Of a DNA stretch of 15,151 nucleotides, positions 7,801 through 14,404 are shown piece by piece. Position numbers and translations under genes: made by a program. Origin of the DNA: Candidatus Zipacnadia bacterium (GTDB taxonomy: Bacteria > Armatimonadota > Zipacnadia > Zipacnadales > Zipacnadaceae); assembly GCA_029821455.1 (NCBI GenBank), contig JALGTI010000038.1, positions 1 to 15,151 of the forward strand. Reading direction: 5' to 3'. How positions within the stretch are numbered: position 1 is the stretch's first letter; the number at the start of each line of letters is the position of its first letter. The notes below the pieces were generated by a model. It was not told the origin of the DNA. It worked only from the letters and a program-made list of their open reading frames with translations, and made no database searches.

Positions 7801-8322
7801 CGACATCTGTCCTGGCGTCATTACATCATCCCAGATGGCCAGCCAGTCCAAATATACATTCCAGTCCCTGTCCCCTATCGGCTCGCTTGGCACCTCTGCA
7901 TATTCAGGCCCCAGGTACAACTTCAACGCCGTCCCCTGTGGCGCCGGTACCTCATCAAGCCCCGCCCCATGGGGTTCCCCATTCCAGTACAGGTCCACCC
8001 GACCCGTATTGAAATCCCACGTCACACCGATCATCTCCCACGCCGGATCTGAGACACTGCGGTTGATGTCCGTGGTCCTATGCTCCACGCCTCCACTCTC
8101 TATAGATATCCCCCGACCCCAGAATGGCCGAAAGTGGTTATCGGCATCTATCTCAATGCGCCACGGCATGAATTCATTCAATAGCCCTCCGCCACCGTTC
8201 TCGGCCGGCCAGGTCCATACGACCAATGTACCGCGGCCTGTAGCGGAAATGTCAATGTTGCCCAGTGCCGAGTAGTAAACGTCTGCCCCTCGCTGATCAA
8301 TCCACAGGTACCTTCTGTGCAT
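4879..8322 (-). CDS. Giant LamG / beta-propeller / FnIII protein, putative glycan-binding virion protein or glycoside hydrolase
   Basis: This 1147-residue protein has no signal peptide or membrane segment. Domains I infer: residues 1-185, a LamG/concanavalin-like sandwich (ATGRGTLVVWTW, GRVDLYWNGEPHG, LDWLAIWDDVMTPGQ); about 200-930, a beta-rich region resembling five-bladed GH32/43-type or sialidase propellers (DNPIVPIFGGPDLVAP near 740, an Asp-box-like SEDAEHF near 865); about 940-1045, a beta sandwich of the kind found behind such propellers (NANPAEGTIAVEVVD, YIRLRFHL); 1050-1147, an FnIII-like domain like that of rhamnosidase-type proteins (TPTFSWSY, AYHLLVAS, LWDTGVVLS, YFWKVRVRNSEGVWS). 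I cannot assign catalytic residues. ATG 8322 follows GGTGAG. It lies between glycosyltransferase and adaptor, where a tail fibre would not normally be encoded, so a head fibre or decoration protein is possible. The protein stops right at the end of the FnIII F-strand, so the last strand may be missing. Confidence 0.8.
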   Translation of the reverse strand: MHRRYLWIDQRGADVYYSALGNIDISATGRGTLVVWTWPAENGGGGLLNEFMPWRIEIDADNHFRPFWGRGISIESGGVEHRTTDINRSVSDPAWEMIGVTWDFNTGRVDLYWNGEPHGAGLDEVPAPQGTALKLYLGPEYAEVPSEPIGDRDWNVYLDWLAIWDDVMTPGQMSELHSEGRRCRPKESDGSGELTLLGTFDNGYDADIASGDGTFYTTEGVPADRYCVIDDGARRLGRRTFALGMPRHDLSEDDRKPMHAILPVGFGYNSQLYDYVTASSESDHARLKITPGYSGIGALGASMPIGPVADGGLAHPCTYRQLIHMPKADNLAGKVSWVGPVLYKYCPPASSGVFDYFGSGRSFKVVSDGGNTATSFKVEMSGEWSDNYWAGASLILINGNCAGRRLMVTGYDSTTGFITLESALPAIPDVGSNGVVNFTPRLFGIRTNGMFVTEQGLDAFLWSEHDGTPQFVELEWVYSEPQADSGAHIHGLRYDKGRCAYITGVPGGAYGKVYGEADPEYAASFWLQKIEIDGPQDYQLLAKQENGEGPSLSDNFDLVTEDKSIKVWRQMGVEWQKHHPTKITDWNAVKSDLEEAGTWRHSVVGMPIPVMYDEGNETIVALVQGEDPDEIQWLGYVEGRWDDVSGRITWTDEAPPQGRSNPFIKMSVLRTDIEQDAPVSESSPVAVLEASDGTWSLLYFARPATVDKYQTFGLQGAPDRWSFDVERHWCRDNPIVPIFGGPDLVAPDGGGINPWANMDAEWEITRNEWATDARMAYWGVARGKAIQNRYNWYWGEEFSGDCRPLVAVAGSDPRSLSPLPYGNSIAPLAAPQVHVCTCGIMGREDRMVVLSDGAFGFTYGLGLYVSEDAEHFQELFPACATGEAFIPQGELPGEPGRLYPGKPFRLGDRQIFYYTGSEFMNFAWQRWESETSYRLASDELSGRVETAIIEKPADGWKDLVLNANPAEGTIAVEVVDAAAEEPIIGYGEEDCDALQDGVEEVVKWGGASLGELTTEYIRLRFHLTREAAEDDSPVLYAWAITETTAEGPEASDLRVEGLVNPAMIGDRTPTFSWSYSDPADLPQSAYHLLVASSQELLDNNTGDLWDTGVVLSAETEVEYEGSELEDATTYFWKVRVRNSEGVWSEQW

Positions 8323-8394
8323 GCTTTCTCACCATCGCCGCTTCCTGCCGCCGAGCAGCTTCGCCCGACGATCTTCTAGCCGCCAAACACCAGA

Positions 8395-9516
8395 CTACGT
8401 TGCCGTATCAGCCAGTACTTCTGCTACTAACTCGCAGATTACCTCAGGCGTCAATGCCCACAGACACGCAGGCCCTCTGGCATGCTTGCACCTCGCCCGA
8501 TCAAAGCACGGCTCACACCCCAACTGCGCGCTCCCATCCACTGTCACACCTGCACAATATCCACTCATTCGAAGCCAGGACGGCACGGGCCCGAACAATC
8601 CCACGTATCTCGTACCCACAGCTTCCGCCAGGTGCAAGAGCCCGCTATCTGGGCACACCAGACAATCGCAAACCCCAATCACCGCTGCCAACTGTCGCAG
8701 CGACAACCTTCCCACCAGATCCCTTACCCCAGCTTCACCGCCTATGCTATCCCACTCACCGAGCAAAACCACCGTTCCACCCAACTTCCTCAGCTTCCCA
8801 ACTAACACCGCCATAAGCGCGGCCGGATAGCTCCGAGTTGGACAACTGGCGTGCACCTGAATCCCAACTATGGGGCGCGCCCAGCTACTGACCATCCCTC
8901 TTGCCCATGCCTGCTCACTCGCCGCAATCCTGTACCGTGGCCGGCGGTCCTCCGGCTTCACGCCCAACATTTCCGCCAGAATGTCTTGCCGCGGGACCGT
9001 CTCGGCCAGCTCGTGCCGTTCCGGGCCCCAGTTAAGGTCCGCACATGCCCCGAATCGCTCCGGCATGTAGTCTGTCCCGATCGGGTAGGCTGCCTCTACG
9101 TCTTTGTTCCCCCACAGCAACGGCACATACCGAGCGTACGTGGCCACTTGCACCGGACTTCCAAGTTCCCGATGCAGCGCCCCCAACGCCGGCGTCAGCA
9201 TCAGCACGTCCCCCAGACCCATTGTTCGGATTACTAGCACCGTGCCGCCTGTTTCCACCCCGGCTGGCCTCTGGACTACTCGCCACCCCTGTTCCTGCCA
9301 CCTACGCAGCTCCCAACGTTCGACACGCCGCACATCCTGGCCCTTGCGCACGCCATAACATGCTAACGGCGGTATCACCTGCACCCTCTCGCCGTGGGCC
9401 TCATGCAAGTAGACCGCTTCTCTGCTGCTTGCCAAGCGTACGGGCTTTCCCGGTTCGAAGATCTTACCGATGCTGTCTATCCTCAAGCTGCGCCCGCGTC
9501 TGAGCACAGCCAGCAT
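8395..9516 (-). CDS. Glycosyltransferase family 9 (heptosyltransferase-like) with phage-type N-terminal extension
   Basis: This 373-residue protein has a clear GT9 (GT-B fold) body. It has VLVIRTMGLGDVLMLTPAL at residues 93-111, where LGD is the usual N-terminal motif. It also has VGIQVHAS at 217-224, CPDSGLLHLAEAVGTRYVG at 288-306 (the nucleotide-sugar site signature DSGxxHLA), and a Cys cluster CEPC...C...C at 334-351 like that of many GT9 enzymes. Family members move ADP-heptose or similar sugars onto cell-surface glycans. The first ~85 residues are not GT9. They contain IFEPGKPVRLASSREAVYL, which recalls small phage proteins encoded just after the capsid gene. ATG 9516 has GGGAGG about 11 bases upstream. 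Encoded between capsid and a glycan-binding giant, it probably modifies the virion or the host envelope. Donor and acceptor are unknown. It ends in TAG. Confidence 0.9.
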   Translation of the reverse strand: MLAVLRRGRSLRIDSIGKIFEPGKPVRLASSREAVYLHEAHGERVQVIPPLACYGVRKGQDVRRVERWELRRWQEQGWRVVQRPAGVETGGTVLVIRTMGLGDVLMLTPALGALHRELGSPVQVATYARYVPLLWGNKDVEAAYPIGTDYMPERFGACADLNWGPERHELAETVPRQDILAEMLGVKPEDRRPRYRIAASEQAWARGMVSSWARPIVGIQVHASCPTRSYPAALMAVLVGKLRKLGGTVVLLGEWDSIGGEAGVRDLVGRLSLRQLAAVIGVCDCLVCPDSGLLHLAEAVGTRYVGLFGPVPSWLRMSGYCAGVTVDGSAQLGCEPCFDRARCKHARGPACLWALTPEVICELVAEVLADTAT

Positions 9517-9549
9517 ATGGCTCTTTGCCTCCCTGCATCTGCATCAGCA

Positions 9550-9578
9550 CAGGGGGCGCTGATTAGCAGCGCCCCCTG
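9550..9578 (-). terminator. Perfect 12 bp hairpin after the capsid gene
   Basis: CAGGGGGCGCTG (9550-9561), loop ATTAG, then CAGCGCCCCCTG (9567-9578). It starts 8 bases after the capsid TAA. No U-run follows on the minus strand, so it may be an attenuator, an mRNA 3' stabiliser or a processing site, and not a classic intrinsic terminator. Placement behind the most highly expressed gene fits a role in lowering downstream expression. A near copy lies at 11455-11481. Confidence 0.6.
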
Positions 9579-9586
9579 GCCTACCC

Positions 9587-10531
9587 TTACGCGTTCTGCC
9601 CGACGTTGACCGCCAGCACCACTGCGTCTGTCTCTTCGTAGGCTATTGCTACTCGAGTTGTGATCACGTAGATGTTCACGCCTCGCAGGATGTCACGGTC
9701 CTTGTCTATTCTGACCTGGCGGTGTATGCCAAATACCAGGTTCTCTCGCGGCGTCACCAGCCCAAACGACAGCTTCGGCCCGCTCTCGTAGCCCTGCACA
9801 CCCGTCAGATTGGTCGGTATCACAGGTACTGACACCAGCGGCACTCCCATATACGGTGGCACCGCCCGGCTCGTCAGCGCCTCATCTCCCACCACGGTCG
9901 GACGATCCGCGAACGTATCGTTCCAGTCCTGCACCATCGCAGGCGCAAAGAAATACCTCAGATCCTGGTGCCGCCGCTTGTACTTGTCCGGCAATGCCTT
10001 GTACATTGCCGACAGCCCACTCCGATCCAGTGTCGCTCCCTCAAAGTCAACGATATGCCCATCATCCGCCAGAACCCGCCATCCATCCAGCCCTTGGAGG
10101 AACGTATCGGCTGACCCCGTGTCGCCCAGCACTGCCAGCTCCTCTAGGTCAGTCGCCGTCTGCTTAGCCATCACGCTGATTACGGTCTCCTCGAGGTTTC
10201 CACCCTCGATGCTGTCCTCCAATGCCTCAAAGGTCAATTCAAACGGCGTGATGACATCAACGGTCGCCATTGTTACCTTACTGAAGCTCGGTTCGCTGAG
10301 GCTTTCAGGTGCTACGCCCTCTGCCTTCAGTTGGCTCACGCGCCCGGTCGTGGCTATCTTATCCAGTTCCATCACCGGCGCCCGCATCCGGACCACCCGC
10401 GCCTCTTTTACCATCGTGGACTGGTCCACAGCCATGTCAATGAACTTCTCCGCCTGCTGGGTGCCCAGCAAACCGCCCGCAGCCAGGTCCCCCGTATCTA
10501 TCGCCTTCTCCAAAAGCTCCTCATTACCCAA
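9587..10531 (-). CDS. Major capsid protein (HK97 fold)
   Basis: This 314-residue protein builds the icosahedral head. Recognisable HK97-type features are: an N-terminal arm; a helix-rich core beginning MAVDQSTMVKEARVVRMRAP; an E-loop/P-domain stretch (PFELTFEALEDSIEGGNLEE, a long spine helix with AKQTATDLEELAVLGDT); an A-domain (PTVVGDEALTSRAVPPYMGV, PLVSVPVIP); and a C-terminal strand block (NLVFGIHRQVRIDKDRDI...YVITTRVAIAYEETDAVVL). The start is a TTG at 10531, one base after the protease stop, with GGAAGGGAG about 9 bases upstream. No other near start exists. It lacks the ~100-residue delta scaffold domain of HK97 gp5. The neighbouring protease has an extra C-terminal region that may replace it. 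It ends in TAA followed by a strong hairpin. Confidence 0.93.
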   Translation of the reverse strand: MGNEELLEKAIDTGDLAAGGLLGTQQAEKFIDMAVDQSTMVKEARVVRMRAPVMELDKIATTGRVSQLKAEGVAPESLSEPSFSKVTMATVDVITPFELTFEALEDSIEGGNLEETVISVMAKQTATDLEELAVLGDTGSADTFLQGLDGWRVLADDGHIVDFEGATLDRSGLSAMYKALPDKYKRRHQDLRYFFAPAMVQDWNDTFADRPTVVGDEALTSRAVPPYMGVPLVSVPVIPTNLTGVQGYESGPKLSFGLVTPRENLVFGIHRQVRIDKDRDILRGVNIYVITTRVAIAYEETDAVVLAVNVGQNA

Positions 10532-10532
10532 C

Positions 10533-11375
10533 TCAAAGCACTCCCTTCCAGAAATCTGATCTGCTTGTTATCACGCGCTTTTCTTGACCGGGCAGGGACT
10601 GTGGAATCCCCCGCTCCGACTCTTGCTCATCAGCGGCTTCTGCCGCCGGTGTTACCACATCCTGCTTGGCAATCTCCTCGCCCTCCACCCTCCGCTCTAC
10701 CACGCTCTGCTCCTGCCCCGGCTGCTCCAATTCTGCTCCACTTTCTGGCTCTTCACCGGAGCCTTGCTTATCCTCCGGCACGGACTTCCCGAACGGCCAC
10801 AGCACCCGACAAACTTCCCACACCGCTTGCCCTAGCCGCCTCACCACATCCTCCTCTGCTGTCATTGCCTCGGCGGCCTTGGCCATCATTGCCAGGTACG
10901 TATCCGGGTTTGCCGCCTCGCCAGCCCGACACACGGCCACATGGTCCAACTCCACATCATCTATATAGCGAACCGCTCTTCCGACTTCCTCATCAGGCTC
11001 CCAGTGCGCCGCCAGCACTCGACCTCCCACACTCAACGCATAACGTCTGCCCTTCGCCAGGTTGTTATACAACCGCATTGCCTTCACGTTAGTCGAGTCG
11101 AGTGTTCCGCCGACCCGGAATATCTCATTATCAGCCCAGCATTCATCCACTGTGCCTAGCTCATCCAGCGGAGCTGCGTCGTGCGATGGCAGCAGATCAA
11201 TACCGGCATACTGTGCCATCTTTGCGATTGCCTTCGGTGTCATCCGTTCCTGTTGCCGATCCAGTGCTGTGGACGACGCTACTCCCTCAAAGTGCAGCGT
11301 CCCGTCATCATCTTGCCACGCCTTCAACAGCGGAATCGTAACTGAAAAGTCTGCACCACTACTGCCTTTAGCCAT
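10533..11375 (-). CDS. Prohead serine protease (HK97/S78 type) with scaffold-like C-terminal region
   Basis: This 280-residue protein has a protease domain in about residues 10-160. His65 lies in LLPSHDAAPLDELG and Ser115 in RRYALSVGGRV, the expected catalytic His and Ser of the family, and ELDHVAV (141-147) carries the acidic candidate. In relatives it processes capsid and scaffold during head maturation. Residues 165-270 are acidic, Glu/Gln-rich and low in complexity, and probably act as scaffold. Relatives that carry only the protease end near 200 residues. The final RSDFWKGVL could be a capsid-contact tail. ATG 11375 has an excellent GGAGGTG 5 bases upstream. The gene ends in TGA one base before the capsid TTG, so the two are translationally linked. 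The scaffold role is inference from composition and from the short capsid protein. Confidence 0.9.
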   Translation of the reverse strand: MAKGSSGADFSVTIPLLKAWQDDDGTLHFEGVASSTALDRQQERMTPKAIAKMAQYAGIDLLPSHDAAPLDELGTVDECWADNEIFRVGGTLDSTNVKAMRLYNNLAKGRRYALSVGGRVLAAHWEPDEEVGRAVRYIDDVELDHVAVCRAGEAANPDTYLAMMAKAAEAMTAEEDVVRRLGQAVWEVCRVLWPFGKSVPEDKQGSGEEPESGAELEQPGQEQSVVERRVEGEEIAKQDVVTPAAEAADEQESERGIPQSLPGQEKRVITSRSDFWKGVL

Positions 11376-11454
11376 CAGTTCACCTCCACTTCATCAGCAC
11401 TTGCCACAACATCTCTTCGGATTGCTTGCGAAACTCATTCGCCCGGCATACTGC

Positions 11455-11481
11455 AGGGGCCGCTGACTTCCAGCGCCCCCT
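11455..11481 (-). terminator. Hairpin in the portal-protease gap, related to the post-capsid hairpin
   Basis: AGGGGCCGCTG (11455-11465), 5-base loop, CAGCGCCCCCT (11471-11481): 11 pairs with one mismatch. Arm sequence, loop size and location resemble 9550-9578. It has no U-run. The surrounding gap (11376-11525) also holds a short frame ending ...MLWQVLMKWR just before the protease, which has no convincing start. Confidence 0.5.
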
Positions 11482-11525
11482 ACGATCGTAGCTGCCACTC
11501 AGCCTACCGACACTCAGGTTGCTTT

Positions 11526-12764
11526 TCAGCCTCCTGTGTTGGCTTCGTCTCCGCCAAGCGGCGCCATTCCCAGCTTGCTTCTGATCTCGTCTACTGTCCA
11601 CGCTCCTATTTCCGCGTAGATATTCGCTATGTCGGCTTGCTCCCGCTCTTCGCCCAGGTCCATCTCCCGGAACCTGAACTCCCAGTCACCTATCCCTAGT
11701 TGTTCCCTGATCAGTGTATTCAGCCGATACTCGATCCGTCGCTGCTCTGGTCTGACTACCTGTTCTCTGAACGTCTTGTCCTGGTCTCGCGAATTGGCCA
11801 AATTCGCGTTCTCCACTATCGTTATCTTCGACGGCGGAACCCGATGCACCATTAGTATCTCATCCCGGTTCGCCTGCCGATAACCCAGGAACGCCGCATC
11901 CTCGCTGCCTGTCATTGAGAGCTTCTCAAACCTCAGTCTTGTATCCGGGCTAGGAACCTCCATCACCAATGTCTTGTGACCTTTGCCCTTCAGTTCATTC
12001 TCCATATACTGCTTGATTTGCCGCATTAGTTCATCCGTTAGTCGGCCTCCCTCGATCACCACCGCCATTCTCGGCACCGCATTATATTCAAAGAAGTCTA
12101 TGTTATACTCCCGTGCCGCCCGGTCTCCGGCGGCCGCGCTCAACGCCGCCACAATATCCGGCACCCCGTAGTAGCTCGACTGCGGCGTATACTTCTTGAA
12201 CTGCAGCATCTCATTCTGGACTTCTTCTGTCTCGGGATCCACCATTCCCTCCCCACCGACCTTGCGAAAGTGCCGCTTGCGACCCTCGCGTATCTGCACA
12301 AATCCGCTGTGGTCCGCCTTCACCCTCACTGTCGTTGCTGGCACGTGGTAGAAGCCATCAATCTGTCCTCGGCTGTCCCGAGTGATCTCCATGTACCCAT
12401 TCCCCACGCTCTCCACATCCGTCCACAGCGCACGCATCACCTCTGTGAATGTCATTTCAGGGTGACAGCTTGACCACAGGTATTCCAGCAGTGCCTTGTT
12501 CTCAGGCGCCGCCTTATCGCTCTGACCTGCCACAGGCACGAACCTGTATCCCAGACCCACAATGTTAGCAACTTTTGCGTCAATGCAACTCTTGTTCGTG
12601 GCATTTGTCTCGTAAATAGCAGCCAGCGCATCTAAATCATAGGGTGGTTCCACTGCCGCTCCGTTTTCGTAAGCCTCAGCCCACGGTGACTCACTAAGCT
12701 GTTGACTGGTGCCTTGCCCTTCCCTGTTGCCCACTATATACGCCTTCAGGAGCGCCTCTGACAT
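11526..12764 (-). CDS. Portal protein (HK97/PBSX type)
   Basis: This 412-residue protein forms the dodecameric DNA entry ring at one head vertex and docks the terminase. Typical portal landmarks are present: the N-terminal IYETNATNKSCIDAKVANIVG helix with the following YRFVP; LWTDVESVGNGYMEITRDSRG and FYHVPATTVRV in the clip/stem part; YYGVPDIVAAL, followed by a helix ending FFEYNAVPRMAVVIEGG; LRFEKLSMTGSEDAAFLGYR with HRVPPSKI in the wing; and the C-terminal IANIYAEIGAWTVDEIRSKLGMAPL, typical of the family. Length is normal. ATG 12764 is preceded by GGAGG about 10 bases upstream. Between the two lies a tiny ATG-TCA-TAG frame. It starts 104 bases after the terminase stop and ends in TGA. Confidence 0.95.
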   Translation of the reverse strand: MSEALLKAYIVGNREGQGTSQQLSESPWAEAYENGAAVEPPYDLDALAAIYETNATNKSCIDAKVANIVGLGYRFVPVAGQSDKAAPENKALLEYLWSSCHPEMTFTEVMRALWTDVESVGNGYMEITRDSRGQIDGFYHVPATTVRVKADHSGFVQIREGRKRHFRKVGGEGMVDPETEEVQNEMLQFKKYTPQSSYYGVPDIVAALSAAAGDRAAREYNIDFFEYNAVPRMAVVIEGGRLTDELMRQIKQYMENELKGKGHKTLVMEVPSPDTRLRFEKLSMTGSEDAAFLGYRQANRDEILMVHRVPPSKITIVENANLANSRDQDKTFREQVVRPEQRRIEYRLNTLIREQLGIGDWEFRFREMDLGEEREQADIANIYAEIGAWTVDEIRSKLGMAPLGGDEANTGG

Positions 12765-12868
12765 CTATGACATACCTCCAACATAGCGGTGCCTCATTCG
12801 CCCGCTTGCCGCACTGTTCTTCCGTGCTTGGCTTGCCTGCCCAGCACAGGCCGCCGTCTCCGCTTTGC

Positions 12869-14404
12869 CTATACTATCCTTGCTGTAACTTCGCCCCGCC
12901 AGGCTTTTACCGCCTCGCTCACAGCCCCCGCCACTGCATCCGTCACATCCTTCGATCCGCCCGGTGGGTGGTCTACCTTGACACCGCGAATCAGTCGCAG
13001 CCTCCGCGCTTCTCCAAAGAATGGCTCAAAATCACAAATCCGCAGCCTCCCCAGGTTCACCAGTTCCTTCAATGTATCGTATGCTGATAGGTCTCGATCC
13101 ACCGACACCACTGTCGCATTGATGTCGCGCCCTCTCAGTCGCTGAATGCTGCTGGCGCTCTGCCAGCCATCGTAGCTGACCTGCGCGATGCTAAATCCCC
13201 GCCGCACCAGCTCAAATATCAACTCCACCACCCCATCTATATCAATCTCCCCACCTGGTGGCGCCGGTATCCGCCACACAAAGTCCACTATTGCTTGCGG
13301 CTCACCTAGCGCATCCTCAGCTCCCTTGCAGTGTGCCATCGCTATCCCGCACGCGTCTCGCGTCAGCCCCAGGTCAACGTGGACGTACCTCGGCTCATCG
13401 TCCTCAGCCACAAACTGCTCCACAGGCCAGCCCTGCTCGTCAACCGGCGGACCTCCCATCCCCTCCTTGGCCTTCTCAAGCGCTGCAATGTCACGAAAAT
13501 ACAGACTCATTCCTCTTGCCGGCCGCGCGGCCAGGTCCCGCATCGCCCGCTCCGCATTCCGCCGGAAATCGTCCTCGTACTCAACCGGAATCTGGAGCCC
13601 TTCGTGCTCGAAATACTCCCCCCGGAACTGCTCTGGCGGCTTTACCTCCCACGCTGCCCGCCGCGACCCGTATATCCACTTGAACCTCCGGGCCTCTTGG
13701 AGCTTCCGCTCCATGAAATCTTCCTCGTGTCTTGGCGACGAGCACACTATCAGCAGCCCGCGCTCTCCGAACCTGCTCGTGATCCGCCGCTGCAGCGCGT
13801 TGAAAATCTCCTCAGCCTGGTCCCTTCTACCGTCCTCGCTACCTTCCACATACCAACCCGCCTCATCCAGCACCGCCCCCAGTAAGTTATAGCCCAACGG
13901 GAACCTCTCCGACGAGTTCCCTGCCAGCAGTACAACCTGATTGCGAAACTCCAACTCATTCCGCATCCTGTTGACTGGCTGCCTCTTGTTCTGGAACCAC
14001 TGGCTTTCGTCCACAAACCTGGCTACCTGGTCAAACACAACCCGGGTTGCCTGCCCAGCGCTCAGCGCCATATTCAGCAGTATTATCTTCGCTCCGGGGG
14101 CCAGTCCATAGTACCCTTGAGGGTCTGGCAACCGCAGCGTCCGGTACAGCAGGTATGTCAGTGCCAGGGATGCGAGAAACGATTTCCCTGACCCTATTCC
14201 CCAGGACAGCACTGCCTCCCGGTAGCCACCCTCGAAGATTTCCTCTAGCGTATCCACCACTACCGGGTACGCGACACCCTTCAGACCCAGGTATCGCTTG
14301 CTATGGATGAACTCACGCACTCCCACAGGGCGCGGAGCATCTTTGCCCGCACAACCTATTCGATTCTTGCGCTTCATTCTTCCGTTCGTGACAGTGGCGC
14401 TCAC
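12869..14404 (-). CDS. terL: Terminase large subunit
   Basis: This 511-residue DNA packaging motor has both canonical domains. ATPase: Walker A GIGSGKS at 69-75, Walker B LLGAVLDEAG with Asp180-Glu181, and coupling motif LIVCSSP at 218-224. RNase H-like nuclease: Asp344 in YVHVDLGLTRDACG, Asp412 in VSYDGWQS, and Asp486/Asp489 in GGSKDVTDAVAGAV, the usual acidic metal ligands. It cuts concatemers and pumps DNA through the portal. The start used is GTG 14404, which overlaps the stop of an upstream amber-interrupted frame (GTGA). An internal ATG at 14377 is an alternative. No small terminase is recognisable between it and the divergent gene to the right, so that subunit must be elsewhere or unrecognised. 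It ends in TAG. Confidence 0.97.
   Translation of the reverse strand: MSATVTNGRMKRKNRIGCAGKDAPRPVGVREFIHSKRYLGLKGVAYPVVVDTLEEIFEGGYREAVLSWGIGSGKSFLASLALTYLLYRTLRLPDPQGYYGLAPGAKIILLNMALSAGQATRVVFDQVARFVDESQWFQNKRQPVNRMRNELEFRNQVVLLAGNSSERFPLGYNLLGAVLDEAGWYVEGSEDGRRDQAEEIFNALQRRITSRFGERGLLIVCSSPRHEEDFMERKLQEARRFKWIYGSRRAAWEVKPPEQFRGEYFEHEGLQIPVEYEDDFRRNAERAMRDLAARPARGMSLYFRDIAALEKAKEGMGGPPVDEQGWPVEQFVAEDDEPRYVHVDLGLTRDACGIAMAHCKGAEDALGEPQAIVDFVWRIPAPPGGEIDIDGVVELIFELVRRGFSIAQVSYDGWQSASSIQRLRGRDINATVVSVDRDLSAYDTLKELVNLGRLRICDFEPFFGEARRLRLIRGVKVDHPPGGSKDVTDAVAGAVSEAVKAWRGEVTARIV

Noticed and set aside
1449..14404. Full reassignment of TAG to an amino acid
   Set aside because: More than 4,000 codons of intact genes lack internal TAG, the terminase and glycosyltransferase have complete C-terminal motifs before TAG, and read-through of the tube and terminator genes would run into repeats.
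447..14404. Gene transfer agent instead of a prophage
   Set aside because: The gene order would fit, and repeats in the gaps suggest long residence, but nothing here separates the two. The large glycan-related cassette is more typical of a phage.
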